Shown: in pieces, positions 57,774 through 64,000 of the stretch
How positions within the stretch are numbered: position 1 is the stretch's first letter
Layout: each line of letters opens with the position of its first letter
DNA from: Hyphomicrobium facile
GTDB lineage: Bacteria; Pseudomonadota; Alphaproteobacteria; Rhizobiales; Hyphomicrobiaceae
Direction: 5' to 3'
Assembly: GCF_900116175.1 (NCBI RefSeq)
Contig: NZ_FPCH01000002.1
Span: 682,001-746,000 of the forward strand
DNA length: 64,000 nucleotides
Notes under the pieces: model-generated
The model's database searches: none
What the model saw: the letters and a program-made list of their open reading frames with translations, nothing else
Told to the model about the DNA's origin: nothing
Program-made: the position numbers and the translations under genes

Positions 57774-59078
57774 TCATCCGGTCAGCGCTTCGACCGTAGT
57801 TAACGCGGAGCTAATCGAATCTTCCATGCCCACATAATCCCATAATCCATACCGGCCGATGGGATGAATTCCTGCCGCGTTCAGCCGCGAGAGAATGTCG
57901 CGCACGAGCTGATCGCGTTCCGGCGTGTGATGAACGTAGGCGCAGCGGATGACATGCGCCACCGTGCAGACGATGTCTTCGCTTTTCACCCATCCGAGTT
58001 TTTCAAGCGCCGCGATGACGTCGGTCTGAAGTTTACTCGCGATGTCGGTGCGGTCGATGTCCTCACCCGGCACGCCGACCTCGACGTATACGGCGTTATA
58101 GCCGTTCGAGCACATGGCCGCGCTGATGTTCGAATAGCAGCCGAACCGATAGAAAGGGACGTCGCGGTCGGGAACATAGACCCAATGCGCATCCTTGAGT
58201 GCGCCCGGCAATTTTCCCCGAACGCCGAAGTTGAAGCTGATGGTGGAGCTGTGGCTCAGCCGTTCGGCCGCCACCGTCAACTCTCGGTCCCGCGTCAGCT
58301 TGCAGAGCGCCTTCAGAGGAATGCTCGGCAGCATGTTTTCCCATTCGACGCTGCGGCCCGCGCTCGTCGTGACGACGCGGCGTTCGAGATCGATGCCGAT
58401 AATCTCTTCGTTCGTCGCAACGCTCTTTAAACCTTGGGCGAGGCCGCGTGTCAGAACATCGATGCCGCCGCGCTTCGGATACCAGAACGTCGAATTGTAC
58501 TCGGCGGTCTCCACCGCTTCGTTCGCGAATCCGGCGCGGATGCGCTTTTCGTCCGGCAGCGGGAAAAATCTTTTGACGGCGCCGATCGAGAGACGGCCGA
58601 GCGGCGTCGCCATCGTCTTCTCGTTTTGCGGAATGAGAAACCGATCGGCAACGGCCTGGCCGAAGCCTGAAACAATGAACTCGCGAAAGCCTTCGATTTT
58701 GTCGCCGGCTGCGGGTCTCGCGTCGTAGGATGTCTCGCACTCTTGGCGCAGCTCGTCCGGCAATTGGCCGAGATGGTATTGGATGGGCGCATCGACGAGA
58801 CGGCCACCCGCGTAGAAATAGGACTTCCTCTCGACCGTCTCCCAGTCCTCGTCGTTCAAATGGGCATGGGGAATCTGCGATGGCGATGGAAAGCGGCGAA
58901 GATGAAGAAAGTGGCCGGTGTAGTCGAAGCAGAAGTCCTCGACTTGCGTCGTGCGCGTCAGGCCGCCGACAGCGGGGCAGCGCTCGAGCAAGAGGTAATC
59001 GAGGCCTCTCTCCTGGAGAGCTTGAGCTGCCGCGAGACCCGAGATGCCTCCCCCGGCTACGAGCCATTTACGAGACAT
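57774..59078 (-). CDS. FAD-dependent oxidoreductase (protoporphyrinogen oxidase/amine oxidase-like)
   Basis: 434 aa. Begins with the dinucleotide-binding motif VAGGGISGLAAAQALQERGL, then LLERCPAVGGLTRTTQVEDF and DYTGHFLHLR, which is the FAD-binding pattern of NAD(P)-binding/amine-oxidase superfamily proteins often annotated as protoporphyrinogen-oxidase-like. The C-terminal part is less conserved; RYGLWDYVGMEDSISSALTT closes the FAD site. It is the first gene of the hpnK-hpnI-hpnL run, so a role in lipid or hopanoid modification is likely, but the reaction is unknown. Confidence 0.75.
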   Translation of the reverse strand: MSRKWLVAGGGISGLAAAQALQERGLDYLLLERCPAVGGLTRTTQVEDFCFDYTGHFLHLRRFPSPSQIPHAHLNDEDWETVERKSYFYAGGRLVDAPIQYHLGQLPDELRQECETSYDARPAAGDKIEGFREFIVSGFGQAVADRFLIPQNEKTMATPLGRLSIGAVKRFFPLPDEKRIRAGFANEAVETAEYNSTFWYPKRGGIDVLTRGLAQGLKSVATNEEIIGIDLERRVVTTSAGRSVEWENMLPSIPLKALCKLTRDRELTVAAERLSHSSTISFNFGVRGKLPGALKDAHWVYVPDRDVPFYRFGCYSNISAAMCSNGYNAVYVEVGVPGEDIDRTDIASKLQTDVIAALEKLGWVKSEDIVCTVAHVIRCAYVHHTPERDQLVRDILSRLNAAGIHPIGRYGLWDYVGMEDSISSALTTVEALTG

Positions 59079-59290
59079 CTCAGTCAGTATCCGAAGTTGT
59101 TGGTCCGAGAGTTATTGGTCCGAGGCTGGCGCCGACGCGAGGCATCAATCGAGAGCGATTTTCGCGTTTGCGTAATGGGGCGGCAGAACGGGCTCCCTTT
59201 AGATGCGCAGCAGCAAATCTGCAAGCATGCAACGCTCAGGTTGAAGCAATTGCCGAAAGGTGGCGTTTTTTCAGCGCTCAAAAGAAAAGC

Positions 59291-59375
59291 TGGTGCGGGC
59301 GGAGGGATTTGAACCCCCACGACTTGCGCCGCTGGAACCTAAATCCAGTGCGTCTACCAGTTCCGCCACGCCCGC
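59291..59375 (-). tRNA. tRNA-Leu (TAG)
   Basis: 85-base minus-strand cloverleaf with acceptor GCGGGCG/CGCCCGC, D-arm GGCGGAACTGGTAGACGC, anticodon loop ATTTAGG (anticodon TAG), long variable arm (CGGCGCAAGTCG), T-arm GGGGGTTCAAATCCCTC and encoded CCA (59291-59293). Confidence 0.96.
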
Positions 59376-59631
59376 ACGTGCTTCCAACCATCGAGACTTA
59401 TCCCGCCGGCTGGTTGCGAAGGGCGTCTCATACTGAAAACTGCATCCGAAAACAACGCGTAAACGGATCGCCCCCAATGCGCAGATGCCGCAAAATGCGC
59501 CAGCGGCTTGCCGTTGCATCAGCCCTGCTCCAATTCGCCGCTTCAACTTGCGGGCGGGCCAAGATTTGCCTATGTGCTTCAGGCCGCAAAACAAAGCCGT
59601 GATCAGCAAACCGTGGGAAATTTCCTTGCCT

Positions 59632-60489
59632 GTGACAGCGAAGAACTGGATCGTTGAGACGGATTGGCTCGCTGAGCACCTCTCCTCGCCCGATTTGATC
59701 ATCCTCGACGGCAGTTGGCACCTTCCGACTGCCAACCGCGACGCGAAGAAAGAGTATCTCGCCGAGCACATTCCCGGCGCCTTATTCTTCGACATCGACG
59801 ATCTGTCGGACGAAAAGTCACCGCTGCCCCACATGCTTCCGTCGACCGTGAAGTTCGCGTCGCGGATGAAGAAGATGGGCATCGGCGACGGCGCCCGCAT
59901 CGTGGTTTACGATACGACCGGCATTTTTTCGGCAGCCCGCGTGTGGTGGACATTCCGCGCCATGGGGCATCGCGATGTAGCCGTTTTGAACGGGGGCTTG
60001 CGCAAGTGGAAGGCCGAAGGGCGGGCGCTTGAGGATGGGCTGCCGCCGAAGCGATCGGAACGGCACTATTCACCGCTTCAGAACACCGAGATCATCCGCG
60101 ACCTCGACGATATGAAGGCGCTACTGAAGAAGAACGGCGTCCAGCTTGTCGACGCGCGTCCCGCAGGGCGTTTCGAAGGCACCGAGGCCGAGCCGCGTCC
60201 CGGCTTGCGTCAGGGGCACATTCCCGGTTCGAAGAACATTCCCTCGCAGCAGCTGCTGAACTCAGACGGCACGTATAAGTCGCCGGAGGAGATCGTCACC
60301 CTCTTCAAGAATGTCGGCATCGATGTTTCGAAGCCCGTGGTGACGACGTGCGGATCGGGCGTGACGGCCTCGATGCTGGCGCTCGCGCTTGCCGTCGTCG
60401 GCCAGACGAACGCGTCCGTCTACGACGGCAGCTGGGCGGAATGGGGCCAGGAGAACGGACTTCCCATCGAGACGGGGCCGGCGAAGTAA
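59632..60489 (+). CDS. sseA: 3-mercaptopyruvate sulfurtransferase (rhodanese family)
   Basis: 285 aa from a GTG at 59632 (VTAKNWIVETDWLAEHLSSP), the usual length of the family; the frame stays open upstream to 59485. Two rhodanese domains are present: ILDGSWHLPTANRDAKKEYL, FFDIDDLSDEKSPLPHMLPS and YDTTGIFSAARVWWTFRAMG in the first, QLVDARPAGRFEGTEAEPRP and the active-site loop TTCGSGVTASMLALAL in the second. The CGSGVT loop indicates mercaptopyruvate rather than thiosulfate as substrate. Cytosolic. Transfers sulfur in cysteine catabolism; no operon partner. Confidence 0.88.
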   Translation: MTAKNWIVETDWLAEHLSSPDLIILDGSWHLPTANRDAKKEYLAEHIPGALFFDIDDLSDEKSPLPHMLPSTVKFASRMKKMGIGDGARIVVYDTTGIFSAARVWWTFRAMGHRDVAVLNGGLRKWKAEGRALEDGLPPKRSERHYSPLQNTEIIRDLDDMKALLKKNGVQLVDARPAGRFEGTEAEPRPGLRQGHIPGSKNIPSQQLLNSDGTYKSPEEIVTLFKNVGIDVSKPVVTTCGSGVTASMLALALAVVGQTNASVYDGSWAEWGQENGLPIETGPAK

Positions 60490-60573
60490 CGTTGGTCCTA
60501 CGGAGACGCGCGTCGCGCCATCGGCGTCTGATGCGCGTCTGCCACCTATTCCCCACACACCATCGGTGCGGAC

Positions 60574-62175
60574 TTAGGCCGACGCCGGAAAGTGCTGATA
60601 GAGCCACGTCTCGGTCAGGGCGGTGTCGCCTTTGCGCAGATAGGCGCGGAGATCTATCGGTTCGGCTCCCTGCTCCTTGAGATCGAACATCGCGCGCCAG
60701 CGATGGCGCTGGCCGACTACCGGGTATGTCGCAATGCCCGAAATCGATCCGCGAGAGCAATTGACGATGAGTTCGACGCCGCTGTCGCGGCCTAGCCCTT
60801 CGAATACGTCTCCGGCAAAATCGATCACGAACTTCCGCGTCGCTGCCGGGCGCGCGTTGAAGCTCAACCCCGGAGGTCCGCCAATGCCGGACCAGGTTCC
60901 GATCGTGCGTCCGAGCGTGGCGGGAAATGGAATGTCGTCCAGCCACGAAAGGCGATAGCGAAACACGCGGCGTTGGCCGGCCTTGCATTTTTCTTTCGGC
61001 ACCCAGCAGGCGACGATGTTGTCCCAGGTCTCCGTATCGGTGTGCAGTTCGACGAGATGCACGGCGCCCTCGCCCCAGGCATCCAGCGGTTCGACCCAAA
61101 CGGACGGTCGCCGTTCGTAGAAAATTCCGTCGTCCAGATAGTGTACGAAATCGCGGTCACGTTGGAGCAGCCCGAAGCCTTTCGGGTCGCGATCGGAAAA
61201 GGCGTTCGTCATGGCGTGCGGCGGATTGATGATCGGCCGCCAAATGCGTTCGCCGTTGCCGGTCAGAATAGCCAATCCATCGCTGTCGTGAATTTCCGGC
61301 CGCCAGTCGCGCGGTTCGATGTGCGAATCTTCGCCGTACCAGAACATGCTCGAGAACGGCGCTATGCCAATACGATCGATATCTGCACGAATGTGCAGGC
61401 GCGCCTCGATTTCCATGTCGCAGCGATATGAGCCGTTGGGCTGCGTCACGCGCTTGGTCGCCATGCGGTAAGCGCCAGCGATGCTTGGCCCATCGAGCAG
61501 CGCATATATGACGACCGGCCCATCGGGCTCGGGCGATGCTTCAAGCCAATAATGCGTGAAGCGTGGAAATTCCTCGCGCTTCGACATCGCCGTGTCGATG
61601 GCGATGCCACGCGCCGACAATCCGTATTGGTTGTAGGGACCGGAGCTTCTGAAATAGGAAGCGCCCATGGCGGCGAACCAATCGGTCTTGCGATCTTCGG
61701 CCATGATGCGAAAGCCCGCGAACCCAGCCCCCGCGCGGAGCCCTTCGGCCGGATGGCCTGTGGGGATTTCGAACAGATCCTGATTGTAGATGAGCTCGCG
61801 TGCTTCTCCGCCTTCCACAAGACTGATGCGGACAGGATCGGACGCGTATTTGTTCATATGGAAGAACTGGACCGGGTAATGTCCCGCGCCGTCGAGATCC
61901 ACGGTGCGGTCGGTCCGGTAGCGGATGCGTTGAGATTGATCGTAATCTATTTCGGCCAGGACGTTCGGTGACGGCGTGATCGGCGGCTCGTAGCTGTAGC
62001 GGGCGAGGCGCTGCGCTTCCTGGTCGAGGATATCGAACGAGAATGGTTCCGGCGCCTTGAACTCATTTTGAGGAATGCCGGAGGCGGCCATCGCCTTGAG
62101 CGGGTTGCCGGCGAGCACCCAAGCCAGCCCCAACCCTCCTCCGGACTTCAAAAGTGAACGGCGGCTTGTCATCAT
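60574..62175 (-). CDS. Periplasmic glucan biosynthesis protein, OpgG/OpgD (MdoG/MdoD) family
   Basis: 533 aa from the ATG at 62175, with an AAGGGCGG ribosome site. A twin-arginine signal (TSRRSLLKSGGGLGL) favours OpgD over the Sec-exported OpgG. Family motifs include FSFDILDQEAQRLARYSYEP, RYRTDRTVDLDGAGHYPVQF, FSSMFWYGEDSHIEPRDWRP and HLVELHTDTETWDNIVACWV. These proteins shape the periplasmic osmoregulated glucan backbone together with the OpgH synthase, which is not in this window. Confidence 0.9.
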   Translation of the reverse strand: MMTSRRSLLKSGGGLGLAWVLAGNPLKAMAASGIPQNEFKAPEPFSFDILDQEAQRLARYSYEPPITPSPNVLAEIDYDQSQRIRYRTDRTVDLDGAGHYPVQFFHMNKYASDPVRISLVEGGEARELIYNQDLFEIPTGHPAEGLRAGAGFAGFRIMAEDRKTDWFAAMGASYFRSSGPYNQYGLSARGIAIDTAMSKREEFPRFTHYWLEASPEPDGPVVIYALLDGPSIAGAYRMATKRVTQPNGSYRCDMEIEARLHIRADIDRIGIAPFSSMFWYGEDSHIEPRDWRPEIHDSDGLAILTGNGERIWRPIINPPHAMTNAFSDRDPKGFGLLQRDRDFVHYLDDGIFYERRPSVWVEPLDAWGEGAVHLVELHTDTETWDNIVACWVPKEKCKAGQRRVFRYRLSWLDDIPFPATLGRTIGTWSGIGGPPGLSFNARPAATRKFVIDFAGDVFEGLGRDSGVELIVNCSRGSISGIATYPVVGQRHRWRAMFDLKEQGAEPIDLRAYLRKGDTALTETWLYQHFPASA

Positions 62176-62254
62176 TATCCGCCCTTTGCGATCGTCTATC
62201 GGTGTCATTTGCGTTCCTGCCCTTGAACCGGGCCTGAACACCAACGCGCGACGA

Positions 62255-62845
62255 TCAATTTAGTGCGGTCGAAACAGAAACTTTTTTCTCAAGCGCTTTC
62301 TCAATCCAGGAGATCATTTCGGCGGATGTGGGCGCCAGTTTGGCCGGAAACGAACGCAGCAGGTGGCCATCGCGGCCCACGAGATATTTGTGGAAGTTCC
62401 AGGCGGGCGTGCCAGCGGGTCCCATGACTTCGGCCGCCCATTTGTAAAACGGATGCGCCTCCGGCCCGACGACGGAGTGTTTGGCAGTCAGCGGAAACGA
62501 GACACCGAACACGCCCTGACAGAAGGTCTGGATCTCGCCCTCGAGCGCCGGTTCCTGTTCACCGAAGTCGTTCGACGGAACGGCAATGATGGTGAGGCCT
62601 TCTTTCTCGTAGCGCGTCCACAGCTCCTGCAGTCCCGCGTATTGCTTGGTAAAGCCGCAAAGCGATGCCGAATTCACAACCAGCAGGGCCCGGCCTTGCC
62701 AATCAGAAAGCTTCATCGGGCTGCCATCGATACTGACGAATTCAAAGTCGTAGGCTGAGCCGGCCACATCCGCCACAGGTGCTATGCTCGGCGGCGCCCG
62801 CCAGACCGACCAGAGATTGCGACCGGTCTTCCAAAGATTTCGCAA
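62255..62845 (-). CDS. Glutathione peroxidase family protein
   Basis: 196-aa peroxidase. The motif VNSASLCGFTKQYAGLQELW contains the catalytic cysteine (Cys rather than Sec); VPSNDFGEQEPALEGEIQTF gives the glutamine and the following TPAWNFHKYLVGRDGHLL the Trp-Asn pair of the active-site tetrad. A 35-residue N-terminal extension precedes YDFEFVSIDGSPMKLSDWQG. Despite the selenocysteine machinery in this window, this enzyme uses cysteine. It lies 80 bases upstream of the glucan gene on the same strand. Confidence 0.9.
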   Translation of the reverse strand: MRNLWKTGRNLWSVWRAPPSIAPVADVAGSAYDFEFVSIDGSPMKLSDWQGRALLVVNSASLCGFTKQYAGLQELWTRYEKEGLTIIAVPSNDFGEQEPALEGEIQTFCQGVFGVSFPLTAKHSVVGPEAHPFYKWAAEVMGPAGTPAWNFHKYLVGRDGHLLRSFPAKLAPTSAEMISWIEKALEKKVSVSTALN

Positions 62846-62957
62846 CTTGTGTGCCTCACGATTTCAGGTGCTTACTGATGTTTTGATATAGTGCGCCATA
62901 CTACTACCCGGATACCTGCCATCAAGAGTGCGCGACATCGTGGGCTCGTGAATGGCG

Positions 62958-62975
62958 TGTTCCGCCCGTAACAGC
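62958..62975. repeat. 18-base motif, copy 1, upstream of the small secreted protein
   Basis: TGTTCCGCCCGTAACAGC, with outer TGTT and AACA forming a dyad. A second copy differing in one base lies at 63487-63504. Each copy lies 75-92 bases upstream of a gene start. Confidence 0.5.
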
Positions 62976-63049
62976 CTTCGGCGCTCATCGCGCCTAGGTT
63001 GCCTCCATCAACTCACGAGCCCTGAGGCTCACCCAAGGAGGAATTGGCA

Positions 63050-63328
63050 ATGTCGAAATTCAGCTTCACGTACGCCGCGGGCGCAACTTTCGCCATTCTG
63101 GCCGGTGCGATTTCGTTCAACACCTCGGCCGCATATGCCGGCGGCGGCGCGAAAGAGGTCTTTGTTCAAGACTATAATTTCTCGAAGCCGATGCACGGCT
63201 ATTCGGGACACTCGGGCAATTACTATTGCGATTATCAGCGCCTTCCGACCCGCAAGTGCGTGACGAACGCCAATGGCTCCGAGAGCTGCAAGATCGTCGG
63301 CTGGACGCTCCGCGAAATGTGCCAGTAG
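63050..63328 (+). CDS. Small secreted protein, unknown family
   Basis: 92 aa from the ATG at 63050, with an AAGGAGG ribosome site 7 bases upstream. A signal peptide is clear (FTYAAGATFAILAGAISFNT, cleavage likely after AYA). The mature 63 residues contain four cysteines (YYCDYQRLPTRKCVTNANGS; ESCKIVGWTLREMCQ), probably in two disulfides. No family was recognised. A strong terminator follows. Confidence 0.75.
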   Translation: MSKFSFTYAAGATFAILAGAISFNTSAAYAGGGAKEVFVQDYNFSKPMHGYSGHSGNYYCDYQRLPTRKCVTNANGSESCKIVGWTLREMCQ

Positions 63329-63371
63329 GACGTCGGCTCAGCGTTCAAATACTTCCCCCGACTGCGATACC

Positions 63372-63401
63372 AAAAGCTCCGGATATTTCCGGAGCTTTTT
63401 T
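63372..63401 (+). terminator. Intrinsic terminator after the small secreted protein
   Basis: Perfect 10-base stem AAGCTCCGGA (63374-63383) with TCCGGAGCTT (63388-63397), loop TATT, followed by TTTT. A textbook intrinsic terminator for the plus strand. Confidence 0.9.
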
Positions 63402-63486
63402 CGTCTCCGCTCATGTTCTCGTTGCTGGATTTGAACTGCTAAAATCCATCAGCGCTCCGCCTATGATATTCACCGAATTTAGGCCC

Positions 63487-63504
63487 TGTTCCGCCCGAAA
63501 CAGC
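63487..63504. repeat. 18-base motif, copy 2, upstream of the HlyD-family gene
   Basis: TGTTCCGCCCGAAACAGC, 17 of 18 bases identical to the copy at 62958-62975, and 90 bases before the adaptor gene start. Possible shared operator. Confidence 0.5.
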
Positions 63505-63593
63505 AAAGACGGGATAGGATCGATAGTGTCGCTCGTGATGTTGGTGCGGATTCAAGCTCCGGCCAGCTTTGCATTTTTAAGGAGGACTATGAC

Positions 63594-64000
63594 ATGAGCA
63601 CTGACGAAACCTATCACCCGCGCAGGGGAGGCTTTCTCGGGAAGCTTCTCTTTCTGCTCGTTGCGGTCGGCATCGGCGCGTTTGGCGCAATCGCCATCTC
63701 GCGCAGCGATTTGCTGGATGCAAAGACCGACACCAGCGACACCATCAAAAACGAGGAAACAGCGGCAAAAATCGACTGGGTGGCCGCAGCGCCCGGCCGG
63801 ATCGAGCCGAAGTCCGGACTTGTGCGCGTCGGCGCTCAGCTTCTCGGCCGCATCGCCGAGGTCAACGTAAAGCTCAACGACAACGTCGAAGAAGGCGAGC
63901 TTCTGATCCGGCTCGACGACGACGAAGCACGGGCTCGCTTGCAGGCTGCCGAGACGGAGGCCGCGTCCCGCAAACGCGAGCGCGACGCCCAGCCTCTCGA
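63594..64000 (+). CDS. HlyD-family periplasmic adaptor (membrane fusion protein), 3' end missing
   Basis: 135 residues are visible from the ATG at 63594, with an AAGGAGG ribosome site. An N-terminal cytoplasmic stretch is followed by one membrane helix (LLFLLVAVGIGAFGAIAISR), then the biotinyl-lipoyl-like adaptor domain (RIEPKSGLVRVGAQLLGRIA; EVNVKLNDNVEEGELLIRLD), and the start of a coiled-coil hairpin (ARARLQAAETEAASRKRERD). This is the order of HlyD/EmrA-type adaptors that link an inner-membrane pump to the outer membrane. The pump genes would be downstream of the window. Confidence 0.85.
   Translation, partial: MSTDETYHPRRGGFLGKLLFLLVAVGIGAFGAIAISRSDLLDAKTDTSDTIKNEETAAKIDWVAAAPGRIEPKSGLVRVGAQLLGRIAEVNVKLNDNVEEGELLIRLDDDEARARLQAAETEAASRKRERDAQPL

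Noticed and set aside
62255-62845. Glutathione peroxidase as a second selenoprotein
   Set aside because: The catalytic position is a Cys codon in an uninterrupted frame.

Overview
The window is GC-rich, densely coded bacterial DNA. It looks like a chromosomal segment of an alphaproteobacterium of the order Hyphomicrobiales (Rhizobiales), most like Hyphomicrobium and relatives. That placement is inferred from the nuoA-N / birA / rnj / mce / DUF1467 / proS / lolCD gene order, the tig-clpP-clpX-lon-hup order, and hopanoid-tailoring genes. No mobile element, prophage or CRISPR array was seen.

Layout. (1) Positions 1-24984, almost all minus strand: lipoprotein-export ABC genes (lolD partial, lolC/E), a prolyl-tRNA synthetase of the archaeal/eukaryotic-like type, DUF1467, methylmalonyl-CoA epimerase, RNase J, biotin ligase, and the 14 complex I genes nuoN to nuoA. 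The nuo run is interrupted twice: by a thioesterase and a small membrane protein between nuoC and nuoD, and by an SRPBCC protein, an opposite-strand glycosyltransferase-like gene and a membrane protein between nuoD and nuoE. (2) 25000-34500: an accessory region with a frameshifted LuxR-type remnant, secreted proteins (one with a possible L,D-transpeptidase-like domain), an orphan solute-binding protein, a divergent NmrA/LysR pair, a TorF-type porin, a MurR/RpiR regulator, tRNA-Asp and a DUF1993 protein. (3) 34744-41845: tRNA-Val, HU, lon (with a good heat-shock-type promoter), clpX, clpP and tig. (4) 42331-54418: a selenocysteine island. (5) 54585-59078: a hopanoid/lipid-tailoring operon (FAD oxidoreductase, hpnK, hpnI, hpnL). 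(6) tRNA-Leu, 3-mercaptopyruvate sulfurtransferase, a periplasmic glucan biosynthesis protein, glutathione peroxidase, a small secreted protein and the start of an HlyD-family adaptor.

The selenocysteine island is the most striking part. A formate dehydrogenase-N-type alpha subunit is interrupted by an in-frame TGA at 42922, followed 11 nt later by a hairpin that matches the bacterial SECIS layout. It is followed by the beta and gamma subunits and fdhE, then by selD, tRNA-Sec(UCA), selB and selA. A Cys-rich DUF318-type permease and a DsbA-like thiol oxidoreductase sit inside or next to it. The selenoprotein and its whole decoding apparatus thus lie within about 12 kb. The selB reading frame runs through the complete tRNA-Sec gene on the same strand, so one RNA segment is both SelB C-terminal coding sequence and tRNA.

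All calls come from reading the sequence. No database search was run; family names rest on recognised motifs, length and gene order.
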